Notes: a model not told the origin generated them from the letters alone. Shown: positions 1-11,462, numbered from the stretch's first letter. The stretch: DNA of 64,000 nt from Paludibacteraceae bacterium (GCA_017937025.1 JAGBEJ010000013.1:23859-87858); one strand, 5' to 3'. Made by a program: numbers and translations.

Positions 1-369
1 AGATTGGACAGCCTTAATAAAGTCGTAAGCCATAGACTCTTTTCTTATTTTGGCATTCTGTTGTTCTTGCTTTATGTATTCGCATAGCGACTTCTCGATT
101 CGTTCATAATATTTCAGACTGCTTTCTGCATTATATTCTGTTCCGAATTTCAAAGCGTATTCTCTCAATGCTCCCTCTAAATCAAACCAGTATTCTTCAT
201 TCTTTTTATTGTCAAGAAACTTAGATAAAGGATTACTAATCTTGTTTTTTTTGTCTGCTTCATCTGGCTTAGGCCAATATTCTTTGTTTTGGGCAAAGTC
301 AGAAAATTTTGTTTGTAATCCTAAGTCTAAGTCAAAACCGTTGCCTAATATTATTGTGCACTGTGACAT
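1..369 (-). CDS. AbiH-like abortive infection protein, N-terminal part (runs off window)
   Basis: An open frame of 123 codons reads from ATG at 369 to the window edge without a stop, so only the N-terminus is visible. It begins MSQCTIILGNGFDLDLGL, and the GNGFD motif (residues 9-13) followed by a Leu/Tyr-rich helical region is the hallmark start of the AbiH family of phage abortive-infection proteins. A strong Shine-Dalgarno AGGAGG lies 5 bases before the ATG. The gene starts only 15 bases after the hsdS stop, so it is probably cotranscribed with the type I restriction genes. Family membership rests on the N-terminal motif only; the C-terminus is outside the window. Confidence 0.75.
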   Translation of the reverse strand, partial: MSQCTIILGNGFDLDLGLQTKFSDFAQNKEYWPKPDEADKKNKISNPLSKFLDNKKNEEYWFDLEGALREYALKFGTEYNAESSLKYYERIEKSLCEYIKQEQQNAKIRKESMAYDFIKAVQS

Positions 370-384
370 TTTTCCCTCCTTGTT

Positions 385-1839
385 TTACAAATTATCAATT
401 TCTGCCATCACCTCATCCAGCTTCTCCACGATGCGTTTCTGCTCGCCAAGGGGTGGGAGAGGGATGGGGAGATTTTCTATATCAACATTATTAATAGAAG
501 GTGAATTATCACCTTTCATAAATTTATTAAGACCATTTACAACATATTCCGATGTCATTAATTCAAACAAAAACAAAGAAGATAATCCGTCAAAAGGTCT
601 GCAAACATAAAATCCAGTAGAAGCGATACATCCGTCTTCTTCCACCAGAGCGATATTCTTTAGATATGGTCTTACCATTGAGAATAACACATCTCCTTTT
701 TGAGTGTGCCTTGTTGCTCTGCTTGGTGCATTTTTGGTTAAAGTTTTCTTAGGTTCTCTTATTTTACAAATCTTATTATCTATAGCATCAATGTCAATGT
801 ATTTGAAATACTCACCTGTTGGCTTAGTGCTAATCATTTTATCGCACACCTCTCCCAATCTGACCCACACCCAGCTGTCAGGTATGTCGAACGGTATTTC
901 GGAGTCGTCGATAGGCGCGAGCGGTTTGTCTTTCTTGATTTTCTTTTCCGCAATGAGTTGCGCTTTCTCGGCTTTTATTTCGTCGAGCAGTGCGCGCGCG
1001 TCGCCTTCTTCGGCGCGCTGTTCCACCAGCTTGCCCTCTATGGCGAGTTGTAGTGCCTTGTTTCTCAACTTATCTTTCAGCGCCTCTATGTTCTTTCGTC
1101 CTTGCTCTATCCCGTCGATTTCGGTTAACATCGTTTCCAATTTCGTAACAATGCGAGTTTGCTCCGAAAGGGGTGGGAGAGGGATGAGAAAATTTTTAAA
1201 ATTTTCCGCAGCCAAATTGGGTTGAGCTGTACCATTGTCATATCTATGAATTTCTTCAAAGAAAAAAGGTGCGTCTAAATAATATCCGAGATAATCTTTT
1301 AAACCGATTGTTGAAACGTATTCTCTAACAATAACCAACGAAGATGCTATTGCTCCTTTTTCGAAAGGGAAAATACCGTGTTTGCCCAAAGACCCTCTAA
1401 TACAAACGACCATATCTCCTTTGACAAGTTTGCCATTACCTAATTTATTATATTGAATCTCATCCAAACATAATAAATCGTCATTCTTTACAACGATATT
1501 ATTCTGCAAATTCTTTGCACTAATGAAAGGGAAACCTTCTTTATGAAGTGTTGACTTCGCAGGATAATTTTTGCCTCTATCTCCATTAATAATTTGAAAA
1601 ATCTCTCCCAATCTGACCCAAACCCAGCTGTCAGGTATGTCGAACGGCATTTCGGAGTCTTCGATAGGCGCGAGCGGTTTGTCTTTCTTGATTTTCTTTT
1701 CCGCAATGAGTTGCGCTTTCTCGGCTTTTATTTCGTCGAGCAGTGCGCGCGCGTCGCCTTCCTCGGCGCGCTGTTCCACCAGCTTGCCCTCTATGGCGAG
1801 TTGCAGTATCTTGTTTCTCAGTGCCGTAGTGTCTGCCAT
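385..1839 (-). CDS. hsdS: Type I restriction-modification specificity subunit HsdS
   Basis: The 484-residue product chooses the DNA target of the type I restriction complex. It has the usual two-half layout: conserved segment (residues about 7-79), target recognition domain 1 (about 80-215, ending in the typical IPLPPLSEQTRIV), a helical spacer, a second conserved segment (257-330), recognition domain 2 and the tail LPIPLPPLGEQKRIV with a final helix. The two conserved segments are almost identical, both containing LAIEGKLVEQRAEEGDARAL and a WVWVRLGE motif, and the DNA beneath them is a 218-base direct repeat. hsdM ends 12 bases upstream. Domain order and length fit HsdS well. Confidence 0.95.
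   Translation of the reverse strand: MADTTALRNKILQLAIEGKLVEQRAEEGDARALLDEIKAEKAQLIAEKKIKKDKPLAPIEDSEMPFDIPDSWVWVRLGEIFQIINGDRGKNYPAKSTLHKEGFPFISAKNLQNNIVVKNDDLLCLDEIQYNKLGNGKLVKGDMVVCIRGSLGKHGIFPFEKGAIASSLVIVREYVSTIGLKDYLGYYLDAPFFFEEIHRYDNGTAQPNLAAENFKNFLIPLPPLSEQTRIVTKLETMLTEIDGIEQGRKNIEALKDKLRNKALQLAIEGKLVEQRAEEGDARALLDEIKAEKAQLIAEKKIKKDKPLAPIDDSEIPFDIPDSWVWVRLGEVCDKMISTKPTGEYFKYIDIDAIDNKICKIREPKKTLTKNAPSRATRHTQKGDVLFSMVRPYLKNIALVEEDGCIASTGFYVCRPFDGLSSLFLFELMTSEYVVNGLNKFMKGDNSPSINNVDIENLPIPLPPLGEQKRIVEKLDEVMAEIDNL
850..1067. repeat. Direct repeat copy 1 inside hsdS (second conserved segment)
   Basis: This 218-base block matches 1603-1820 in the same orientation and with the same length; about seven mismatches were counted by eye. 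It encodes the conserved segment ahead of recognition domain 2. Near-identity at DNA level is more than protein conservation alone requires. Confidence 0.9.
1603..1820. repeat. Direct repeat copy 2 inside hsdS (first conserved segment)
   Basis: Partner of 850-1067, offset by 753 bases, which is 251 codons, so recombination between the copies would keep the reading frame. It encodes the N-terminal conserved segment of HsdS. Confidence 0.9.
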
Positions 1840-1851
1840 GTTTTTGCTTTG

Positions 1852-3300
<1,449 letters not shown>

Positions 3301-6015
3301 TTAGATTGCTTTATTAAGTATGAATCTTGATAACGATGTGAGTGCTTCGTTAGCCTTGCTTGCGCCTCCGTAGGCTATCGCCACTTTTGCGGCGTTCTCT
3401 GTATTCACTTCGCGCAGTTCGCTGACTGTGCATCCTCCGTTGGCTGCTATGTATTCAGCCACTTGTCTCATTATTGTTATCTGCTCGTCAGTGATTTCGT
3501 GCTGTGCTTGCCCGTACCATAGGTTGAACATGCTTAGTCCTTTGTTGGCGTATGTGTCGAGCGTCGTAGTCTGTTTGTAAGCGAACCTCACAAGCGAGAT
3601 GATGTTAGTCAGTGCGTTGAGTTTGCTTTTGTCGCTTTGCTCCTTCACCATATTCGGGTTCACTATCTTGTAAGTGTTCCACATCCTTTCTCTGGTAAAC
3701 TTGGCATTCGCAGCTTTCAGTTTGTTCTCCAAGTCGTTAAGCATGGATGTGGTTATGGTCTTGTCGTAGTTGTTGTATATTATTTCGAGTGCTTCAATCT
3801 TGTCTTTTTTGTCTTCGCAAAAAGCTTCGAATTCTATTATCGTCTGCTGTGCGTCTTCCTTGCTGAATCCGCTTTCTATCAGTGTGTCTTCGCCTGGCGC
3901 AAGCGTGTTTACAAATCCTGCGTTCAGTTCCATCAGATAATCTCTTGCTTTGGCGTTCTTTGTCAGTTCCTTAACGAGTAGAACTCTTTCTTCGTTCTTC
4001 TCGTTTATGTCTATGAATGCTGGCAATGTGCCGGCTTCAAGAACGTTGTATATTCTCAGCGCCATTTCCTTCATGCCGATGCCCGCTATTTCCGCGAATT
4101 TCGTTTTTTGCTCTTCGTCGCTTTTGTAGCAGATTCTTGACAGTCGGTTCGCGATGTCGCTTAATCTTTCATCTTCAAGATTGCCGTGGCACAGAAGTTC
4201 GAGCAGTTGCTTCAGTGTTACATGCTCGTTGGTTTTCTCGGTCAACGGGCTTGTCACTTTGTGGTCATGCTCAGTGACACCCACTGCGTCCACCAGAACG
4301 AAGAAGTCCTTCGACGTCGCGTTTGGTGTCACGTTTCTGAGCGCGTTGTCGTCTATTGTCCTGACTCCACGCCCTTTCATTTGCATATATAGTTGCTCCG
4401 ACTCGACATCGCGCATGAATATCAGCACTTCAAGCGGCTTGACGTCTGTGCCTGTCGCCACCAGCGTACATGTTATTGCGATTCGGAAGTCTTTGTCATT
4501 TCTGAAACTGCGTATCAGAGCATTGCTGTCTCCTGCGGAGTATGTTATTTTCTGTACAAACTTTGAGTCGGCAGATTTGTTGAAGACTTTTCTTGCTACT
4601 TGCAATATGGCGTCTGCATGTCGCTCGTTCAGTGCGAATATTAGTGTTTTAGGCAGATATTCGTAATTCGGTTCGCGGCTTGGCTCAGTGAAAATCTCGG
4701 TGTATACTTTGTTTTTGTATTCCTCGAGGATTGTCTCTATTTGTCTTGGGTTTATAACGCTGCGATTTAATTCGGTCTTTGTGTATGTCTTGTCTTCTTT
4801 GCTTGTGATTGTTTCTTTCTCGCCGGTGTAGTTGCTTCCCTTGATATATTCCTCGCCTTCCTTTATTGTGCCGCCGTTCTCTGTCGCTTCTGTCTTTATT
4901 CTATAGACTCTTGCAGCCACATTCACTCCGTCGGCTATTGATTTTTCCAAAGTGTAGTTTGCCACAGTGTTTTTTTGGAAGAAAGCAATGGTTTCTTCTA
5001 CAGGTGTGGCAGTCAATCCGAGGAATACAGCGCTCCCGAAATAGTCAAGCACAGTTTTCCAGTTTCCATATATAGAACGGTGGCACTCGTCTATCACTAT
5101 CAGATCGAAGTAGTCTTTGGGCAGCATCGGATTGTCCGGCAACACTATCGGTTGGTCAATGCTGTCGCCATCTTCGTCGTCGTCATCGCCAGTGTCCTCG
5201 CCTTTTAGCATCGAGAATAATCGTTGTATGGTCGATATGACGACACTGCTTCCCGGGTCTATGCCGTTGCCATGCAGACGTTCTACACCATATATGTTGC
5301 TGAAGTTGTCGCCGTTCTCTGTCAGTTTGTAGTTTATGAACTCGCTTTCGGCTTGTTTGCCCAAGTTGTTGCGGTCCACAAGAAACAGCACACGTTTTGT
5401 CTTTGTGTATTTCAGCAGTCTATACACTACTGTGCATGCGAAAAAGGTCTTTCCGGCTCCTGTAGCCAACACCGCCAAAGCGCGCCTTTTGTCGTCTCTT
5501 AACGATTGCTCAAATGTTAGCAGTGCCTCTCTTTGGCAGTCGCGAAGCGATTTTGCGAGTTTAGCCGATAGGGTTGGCAATCCGTAGAAAGAATTGTCTA
5601 AGCCTAATTTTTCTACGACGTCCTTCGGTTTGTCCATCGATTCTATCTCGCTCAACTCGCTGTCTTCGTCTCTGAGATCTTTGAAAAACATTTTCTCGCC
5701 GTTAGAAACGTACATTAGCGGCAGTGGGTCGCTTATTTTTTTATAGGTGTTTGGTACTTTGCGTGTGTATGTTGCTGCTTGTTCGCACACATTATAGCCG
5801 CTTGGGTCTATCTCTTCTCTTTTCGCCTCTATGACTCCGACTGCTATCCCATTAAGAAAAAGCATATAATCTGCCTCGAGGTTGCCCTTGAGCAATGTTT
5901 CACGCAAAGCTACGGCAGGCAGACCTGCGCTGAAGTCCTTTCGGTCCAGCACCAACCATCCCGCTTCTAACAATTGCTCGTCTATCTTTTGTCTTGCTTT
6001 TTCTTCTGGTGTCAT
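3301..6015 (-). CDS. hsdR: Type I restriction endonuclease subunit HsdR
   Basis: The 904-residue protein is the motor and nuclease subunit. An N-terminal PD-(D/E)xK nuclease is visible (EADYMLFLNG then VIEAKRE, residues about 47-66). The helicase part carries Walker A in ATGAGKT near residue 182, DECH near 307, FLGLTATP, and motif VI in QMKGRGVRT. The C-terminal part holds the helical EcoEI_R_C-type region. The length is normal for this family. First gene of the operon; a TATATTTG -7 element sits at 6040-6047 just upstream. Confidence 0.95.
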   Translation of the reverse strand: MTPEEKARQKIDEQLLEAGWLVLDRKDFSAGLPAVALRETLLKGNLEADYMLFLNGIAVGVIEAKREEIDPSGYNVCEQAATYTRKVPNTYKKISDPLPLMYVSNGEKMFFKDLRDEDSELSEIESMDKPKDVVEKLGLDNSFYGLPTLSAKLAKSLRDCQREALLTFEQSLRDDKRRALAVLATGAGKTFFACTVVYRLLKYTKTKRVLFLVDRNNLGKQAESEFINYKLTENGDNFSNIYGVERLHGNGIDPGSSVVISTIQRLFSMLKGEDTGDDDDEDGDSIDQPIVLPDNPMLPKDYFDLIVIDECHRSIYGNWKTVLDYFGSAVFLGLTATPVEETIAFFQKNTVANYTLEKSIADGVNVAARVYRIKTEATENGGTIKEGEEYIKGSNYTGEKETITSKEDKTYTKTELNRSVINPRQIETILEEYKNKVYTEIFTEPSREPNYEYLPKTLIFALNERHADAILQVARKVFNKSADSKFVQKITYSAGDSNALIRSFRNDKDFRIAITCTLVATGTDVKPLEVLIFMRDVESEQLYMQMKGRGVRTIDDNALRNVTPNATSKDFFVLVDAVGVTEHDHKVTSPLTEKTNEHVTLKQLLELLCHGNLEDERLSDIANRLSRICYKSDEEQKTKFAEIAGIGMKEMALRIYNVLEAGTLPAFIDINEKNEERVLLVKELTKNAKARDYLMELNAGFVNTLAPGEDTLIESGFSKEDAQQTIIEFEAFCEDKKDKIEALEIIYNNYDKTITTSMLNDLENKLKAANAKFTRERMWNTYKIVNPNMVKEQSDKSKLNALTNIISLVRFAYKQTTTLDTYANKGLSMFNLWYGQAQHEITDEQITIMRQVAEYIAANGGCTVSELREVNTENAAKVAIAYGGASKANEALTSLSRFILNKAI

Positions 6016-6039
6016 CTTGGCTTAAATTTTCACATTAAG

Positions 6040-6047
6040 CAAATATA
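6040..6047 (-). promoter_or_regulatory. Probable -7 promoter element for the hsdRMS operon
   Basis: TATATTTG on the minus strand, 25 bases before the hsdR start, matches the Bacteroidota TAnnTTTG consensus. No convincing TTTG -33 element was found at the right distance. Confidence 0.5.
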
Positions 6048-6100
6048 CAAAGTAGTTTTTTGCACTCGTGCTTTATTAAAGTGTTATTATCCTTCCTTTT

Positions 6101-7060
6101 TCACTCCCCGAACGCCCTGACCACGGTCATGCCGGTGAAGTGCTCCTTGTTCTTGGCGTAGTCGCCCAGCGGACGGATGTCTATCAGCACCTTGCCTATC
6201 GAGAGCGACGCGTGCATGAAGTGCACAGTGCCGTTGTCGTCCTTGTAGGCGAGTCCCACGTGCCCGTAGTCCAGCCCCTTGGCGTCGGTCACCCAGCAGA
6301 TGATGTCGCCGCTCTTCAGTTTCTTGTATGTCTCGCTGTTAATCTTGCTCTTGGGTATGTACCAGTGCTCGGCGTTGGTCAGGTCCTGCTCGATTGCCTT
6401 GATGCGCTCCAGGTCTATGCCGCCCTTCTTCAGCTGCGTGTATCGGTCTGGGTGGTTGCTCATGTAGTCCACGGTCATCTTGACTTTCTCGCAGCCGTTG
6501 ATTTCTCGTGTTATGTCTCTGGCTATGCCTTTGTATCGTATGTCTCTAATCCAGTCCGAGAGGTAATGCAGTCGCGAGGCGTATCCGTCCATCACTCCGT
6601 GGCGGTAGCGTATGCGGCACAGCTCTCTCTCGTAGCTCTGCAGCGAGAGGTCGTTCTCCTTGACGCAGTTTGTCAGCGCCAGTGTTGTCTCCACGAATGT
6701 CAGGCAGTCCAGTCCCGTCAGGTTCACCACCAGCCTTTCGCTTTCGTTGCCCTCGAGTGTGAAAGCCACGTACGGCGTGCCTCTGAAGAACTCGCCCGTC
6801 TTCTTGATTATCTCTGAAGTCGGCAGCGCTGCCCAGTCTTCGGTCTGCGCTTTCTCGGCGTAGCGCTGGAAAGTGGCGGAGTCCTCGCGTGTTATCTTCA
6901 CGTCGCCGGAGATTTTAGGTTCTATTATGTAGCTTTGCCGCATTAGGTTGACGAGTGTGTCGTCATTGTCGCCCGATGAGGCTAAAAGTTTGCTTGTAGT
7001 CAGCACCAGCACTGACACTAAAGCCAGTGCGCCTATTATAGTGATTTTCCCTTTTGACAT
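6101..7060 (-). CDS. DUF1460 family amidase-like envelope protein (NlpC/P60-type fold)
   Basis: The 319-residue protein opens with a hydrophobic N-terminal segment (residues 5-28), so it is exported or membrane-anchored. The DUF1460 core has the catalytic Cys119 in LDCLTFVET and a candidate catalytic His267 in DYGHVGLAY. Known members are N-acetylmuramoyl-L-alanine amidase-like enzymes acting on peptidoglycan fragments. It stands alone between hsdR and dnaE, transcribed away from dnaE, with its own TATATTTG element at 7082-7089. The substrate is inferred from the family. Confidence 0.85.
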   Translation of the reverse strand: MSKGKITIIGALALVSVLVLTTSKLLASSGDNDDTLVNLMRQSYIIEPKISGDVKITREDSATFQRYAEKAQTEDWAALPTSEIIKKTGEFFRGTPYVAFTLEGNESERLVVNLTGLDCLTFVETTLALTNCVKENDLSLQSYERELCRIRYRHGVMDGYASRLHYLSDWIRDIRYKGIARDITREINGCEKVKMTVDYMSNHPDRYTQLKKGGIDLERIKAIEQDLTNAEHWYIPKSKINSETYKKLKSGDIICWVTDAKGLDYGHVGLAYKDDNGTVHFMHASLSIGKVLIDIRPLGDYAKNKEHFTGMTVVRAFGE

Positions 7061-7081
7061 TATTTTGAAATTTTCTTTTTA

Positions 7082-7089
7082 CAAATATA
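7082..7089 (-). promoter_or_regulatory. Probable -7 promoter element for the DUF1460 gene
   Basis: Minus-strand TATATTTG lies 21 bases upstream of the start codon at 7060. No clear -33 partner was seen. Confidence 0.45.
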
Positions 7090-7194
7090 ATCAATCATTC
7101 TATTCTTTTGATTTGTAGAAATCTATTCTGTGAAAACATAATTCCGCACCCCCTCTGAAAGCCCCTAAATACGTTAATGGTAATATTTTAAGGG

Positions 7195-7226
7195 TTTGGA
7201 CATTGGCATCTTTTCTCCTAATTTTG
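7195..7226 (+). promoter_or_regulatory. Promoter for dnaE (TTTG-N20-TAATTTTG)
   Basis: TTTG at 7195-7198 and TAATTTTG at 7219-7226 are 20 bases apart, a full match to the Bacteroidota housekeeping sigma consensus. Transcription should start about 7233, giving a leader of roughly 50 bases. Confidence 0.75.
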
Positions 7227-7281
7227 GAAAAGTAAAACAACGCTTTTTTATAGACGGGAAATTGATTATTCATAGGCAATT

Positions 7282-10200
7282 ATGGGAAACTTCGTTCATC
7301 TTCACGTACACTCGCATTATTCGATACTCGACGGCATGTCGAAAGTGCCGGATTTGATAAGCAAATGCCAGAAAAACGGCATGAACGCCATGGCGCTCAC
7401 CGACCACGGCAACATGTTCGGCATCAAGGATTTGGTGGATACTGCCGGGAAGATAAACGGCAAGTGCAAGAAGGCTGTTAAGGAGTGCAAGGAGAACATA
7501 GAGAAGGAGACCGACCCGGCTAAGAAAGCGGAGCTGGAGGCGCAGCTTCCCGAACTGGAGAAGAAGGCGGCAGAGTACATCCCATTCAAGCCGATTATAG
7601 GCATCGAGGCGTACTGCGCGCGCCGAACACTCTACGACAAGGACAAGACACTCAAGGAGATAAACGCCGAGACGGGGCGCGAGAGAATCGTGGACCGCAG
7701 CGGATGGCACCTTATACTGCTGGCCAAGAACAAGACCGGCTACCGCAACTTGTGCAAACTCTCGTCGATAGCCTACACGGATGGCTTCTACGACCGTCCG
7801 CGTATCGACCACAACGTGCTGGAGAAATGGCACGAGGGCGTAATCTGCTGCTCGGCCTGCTTGGGAGGCGAGATTCCGCAATACATACTGGCTGGACAGA
7901 TAGACAAGGCTGAGGAGGCGGCATTGTGGTTCAAGAACCTCTTCGGCGACGACTTCTATCTGGAGATACAGCGCCACAAGACCGACAAGCCGAACGCGGC
8001 GACCGACGTTTTCCAGAAGCAGGAAATCGTCAACAAGGTGATAATCGACATAGCCAGAAAGCATGACATAAAACTCATAGCCACCAACGACGTGCACTTC
8101 GTGGAGGAGGACCACGGCGAGGCGCACGACCGTCTGATATGCATCAGCACAGGCGCCGACTTCGACGACCCTAACCGCATGCACTACACCAAGCAGGAGT
8201 GGCTGAAGACTCCCGAGGAGATGGAGGCGATATTCTCCGACATACCCGAGGCGCTGAGCAACACACTCGAGATAGCCGACAAGGTGGAGGTTTACAGCAT
8301 CGACTCCGGACCTATAATGCCAAAGTTTGAGATTCCTGAAAGTTTCGGAACTGAGGAGGAATATCGCGAAAAACTCACCGAGGAGGACCTCTTCAACGAG
8401 TTCACGCGCGACGAGAACGGCAACGTGGTGCTCTCGCAGGAGAAGGCGGAGGAGAAAATCAAGAAGCTCGGCGGCTACGACAAACTCTACCGTATAAAAC
8501 TCGAGGCTGACTACCTGAGCAAACTGACATACGAAGGCGCGAAGGAACGCTATGGCGAAACTCTAACAGATGAGCAAAAGGAGCGTATCAACTTCGAACT
8601 GTACATAATGAAGACGATGGGTTTCCCGGGCTACTTCCTCATCGTGTCGGACTACATACGCGCCGCACGCGAGGAACTTGGCGTGTGGGTAGGTCCGGGA
8701 CGTGGCTCGGCTGCCGGCTCGGTGGTGGCGTACTGCCTGAAAATCACGAACCTCGACCCGCTGAAGTACGACCTGCTGTTCGAGCGTTTCCTCAACCCTG
8801 ACCGTATCTCGCTCCCGGATATCGACGTGGACTTCGACGACGACGGTCGTGGCAAGGTGCTCGACTGGGTGACTCAGAAGTACGGCGTGGAGAAGGTGGC
8901 GCACATCATCACTTACGGTACGATGGCAACAAAGTCGGCTATCGCTGACGTAGGCCGTACGCAGAAAGTGCCGCTTGGCATCGTGAACAAAATCAAAGGC
9001 CTCGTGCCTGACCGAGGATTCGAGGAATGGCAGGTCAAGGCGGTTGAAGGCTCTGTGCCAAAGAAGATGCCGAAAGTCAATCTCGGCACTTGCTACAAGT
9101 ACATACCGGAGCTGCAGCAGCTGGTAAGAGGCGAGCAGCCGAATACGGATGCATTCAACATTCCGCTCAACGGACAAAATGAGAATGTCAAATCCATGCT
9201 CAAGTACGCCAAGGACCTCGAGGACACCAACCGTCAGATTGGTATCCATGCCTGTGGTGTGATTATCGGCGCACAGGACTTGACCGACATCGCGCCAGTC
9301 TGCACCATCAAGGACAAGGACACGAACGAGGACGTCGTGGTCACTCAGTACGACGGTCATGTGGTGGAGAGCGTGGGACTCATCAAGATGGACTTCCTCG
9401 GACTCAAGACTCTGTCGCTGCAGAAGGAGGCGCTGAAGAACATCAAGAAGCACCGCGGCATTGACATCGACCTCGAAGCCATCCCTATCGACGATGAACT
9501 GACATACAAGCTATACAGCGAGGGCAGAACCATAGGCACGTTCCAGTTCGAGTCGCCGGGCATGCAGAAGTACCTGCGTGAGCTTAAGCCGACGAACATC
9601 AATGACCTGATAGCCATGAACGCCCTCTACCGTCCGGGACCAATGGACTACATACCGCAGTTCATCCGCCGTAAGCATGGCGAGGAGCCTATCAGCTACG
9701 ACATCCCGGTCATGGAGAAGTATCTGAAGGACACTTACGGCGTGACGGTCTATCAGGAGCAGGTTATGCTTCTCAGCCGTCTGCTGGCAGGATTTACGCG
9801 TGGTCAGGCGGACTCGCTCCGTAAGGCGATGGGTAAGAAGATCGCAGCCATGCTGGCGGACTTGAAGCCGAAGTTCATCGAGGGCGGCAAGAAGAACGGC
9901 CACGACGAGAAGATTCTGCTGAAGATATGGGCGGACTGGGAGAAGTTCGCGTCGTACGCATTCAACAAGTCGCACGCCGCTTGCTACGCATGGGTGGCAT
10001 ATCAGACAGGCTACCTCAAGGCGCATTACCCAGCCGAGTACATGGCTGCCAACCTCACGAGAAACAAGGACTCCATCGAGGATGTCAAGAAGTTCATGGA
10101 GGAGTGCAAGGCCATGAACATAGAAGTGAAAGGACCGGACGTCAACGAGTCGGAACTGAACTTCTCCGTCACATCCGACGACGGAATACGATTCGGACTC

Positions 10201-11412
10201 GGCGGCATCAAGGGCGTGGGCGAGGGCGCTGTGGAAGCCATCGTGAACGAGAGAGAGAAGAACGGCAAGTACAAGAACATATTCGACTTCCTGGAGAGAG
10301 TGAATCTGCAGGCGTGCAACAAGAAGGCGATAGAGTCGCTGGCGTTCGCAGGCGCGTTCGACTGCTTCGACGAGCACACCAGAGAACAGTATTTCGAGAT
10401 GAACGACAAGGGCGTTCTGGCATTCTGCGATTCGTTGATAAAGTACGGAAACGACTATCAGAGGGACAGGGGAGTGAATCAGAACACGCTGTTCGGCATC
10501 GAAGAGCTTGACGTCTCCATCACGAAGCCGTCGTTGCCTGTGGCTCAGCAGTGGAACTCGCTGATGAAGCTGGAGAAGGAGAAGGAAATGGTGGGCATGT
10601 ATCTGTCCAGCCATCCGCTCGACGACTATTATGCGGAGATAACGTCCTTCTGCACTATGACATGCAAGGAACTGAACGACATACTCTCGGATAAGGAATG
10701 TGGCACAGTCGGGTCGCCGAAGTTCATGAACAACAAGGACTTCAACATCGGCGGATTGGTCGTAGGACACCGCGAGGGACGCTCGAAAAAAGGCAACGAC
10801 TACGGCATAATAACCGTCGCCGACTATTCGGGGCAGTACGAGATATTCCTCATGGGCAACGACTTGCTGAACTACGGCAAGTATATGCGGGAAGGCCTCT
10901 TTATAATGGTCCGCGGCACGATTATAGACAAGAAGAGCATGTGGAGCAAATTCCCTGTGCAGCATAAGGCTGGCGAGGTGCTGGAGCTTGGTGTCAAGGT
11001 TTCCAAAATCATGCTCATGAACGAGGTGTGCGAGAAGATGGCTGAGACTCTGACTGTGAAAATCAACTTGAGCACGGGCATCGCAACCAAGAATGTCAGT
11101 GTCGATGCCGACGACATAGACGAGGATTCGGAGAAAGCCATCAACGAGGTGCTCGACGCATTCAACAAGACGATGACCAGCGACGTGGCTGCCCAAATGA
11201 CGGCATTGCTCAAGAAGAAGCACCTGACCGAGTCCGGAGAAGTCGATAGAGATTTGAGCCGAGGCAACATGAACCTTGTGTTTAAATTCAGAGTGGAAGG
11301 CCGATGGATAACCGTGCGTTCAAGAAAATACAGAGTGTCGATGTCCAAGCAGCTCGAGGACTTCCTGCGCGAGGAGAAAAGCCGCGGAGTGCTGGACTTC
11401 TCGTTAAACTAA
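7282..11412 (+). CDS. dnaE: DNA polymerase III subunit alpha (DnaE)
   Basis: The 1376-residue product is the replicative polymerase catalytic subunit. The N-terminal PHP domain begins FVHLHVHSHYSILDGM. A Lys/Glu-rich helical insertion (residues about 53-95) splits the PHP domain between FGIKDLVD and FKPIIGIEAYC, which makes the protein longer than proteobacterial DnaE. The catalytic palm has LPDIDVDFDDDGR near residue 511 and the fingers contain ADSLRKAMGKK. Near the C-terminus lie a helix-hairpin-helix region (FGLGGIKGVGE) and an OB fold (YGIITVADYSGQYEIF). Long open frames on the opposite strand here are coding shadows. Confidence 0.98.
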   Translation: MGNFVHLHVHSHYSILDGMSKVPDLISKCQKNGMNAMALTDHGNMFGIKDLVDTAGKINGKCKKAVKECKENIEKETDPAKKAELEAQLPELEKKAAEYIPFKPIIGIEAYCARRTLYDKDKTLKEINAETGRERIVDRSGWHLILLAKNKTGYRNLCKLSSIAYTDGFYDRPRIDHNVLEKWHEGVICCSACLGGEIPQYILAGQIDKAEEAALWFKNLFGDDFYLEIQRHKTDKPNAATDVFQKQEIVNKVIIDIARKHDIKLIATNDVHFVEEDHGEAHDRLICISTGADFDDPNRMHYTKQEWLKTPEEMEAIFSDIPEALSNTLEIADKVEVYSIDSGPIMPKFEIPESFGTEEEYREKLTEEDLFNEFTRDENGNVVLSQEKAEEKIKKLGGYDKLYRIKLEADYLSKLTYEGAKERYGETLTDEQKERINFELYIMKTMGFPGYFLIVSDYIRAAREELGVWVGPGRGSAAGSVVAYCLKITNLDPLKYDLLFERFLNPDRISLPDIDVDFDDDGRGKVLDWVTQKYGVEKVAHIITYGTMATKSAIADVGRTQKVPLGIVNKIKGLVPDRGFEEWQVKAVEGSVPKKMPKVNLGTCYKYIPELQQLVRGEQPNTDAFNIPLNGQNENVKSMLKYAKDLEDTNRQIGIHACGVIIGAQDLTDIAPVCTIKDKDTNEDVVVTQYDGHVVESVGLIKMDFLGLKTLSLQKEALKNIKKHRGIDIDLEAIPIDDELTYKLYSEGRTIGTFQFESPGMQKYLRELKPTNINDLIAMNALYRPGPMDYIPQFIRRKHGEEPISYDIPVMEKYLKDTYGVTVYQEQVMLLSRLLAGFTRGQADSLRKAMGKKIAAMLADLKPKFIEGGKKNGHDEKILLKIWADWEKFASYAFNKSHAACYAWVAYQTGYLKAHYPAEYMAANLTRNKDSIEDVKKFMEECKAMNIEVKGPDVNESELNFSVTSDDGIRFGLGGIKGVGEGAVEAIVNEREKNGKYKNIFDFLERVNLQACNKKAIESLAFAGAFDCFDEHTREQYFEMNDKGVLAFCDSLIKYGNDYQRDRGVNQNTLFGIEELDVSITKPSLPVAQQWNSLMKLEKEKEMVGMYLSSHPLDDYYAEITSFCTMTCKELNDILSDKECGTVGSPKFMNNKDFNIGGLVVGHREGRSKKGNDYGIITVADYSGQYEIFLMGNDLLNYGKYMREGLFIMVRGTIIDKKSMWSKFPVQHKAGEVLELGVKVSKIMLMNEVCEKMAETLTVKINLSTGIATKNVSVDADDIDEDSEKAINEVLDAFNKTMTSDVAAQMTALLKKKHLTESGEVDRDLSRGNMNLVFKFRVEGRWITVRSRKYRVSMSKQLEDFLREEKSRGVLDFSLN

Positions 11413-11462
11413 AACACTGAGAGATAGAAAAATAAATTAATAACAACTAAATTCATTTAGCT

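Noticed and set aside
9511..11223. 570-codon minus-strand open frame opposite dnaE
   Set aside because: It mirrors dnaE codons, has no recognisable domain, and lacks a start signal. Similar shadows at 7270-8184, 8563-9453 and 16772-17701 were also left out.
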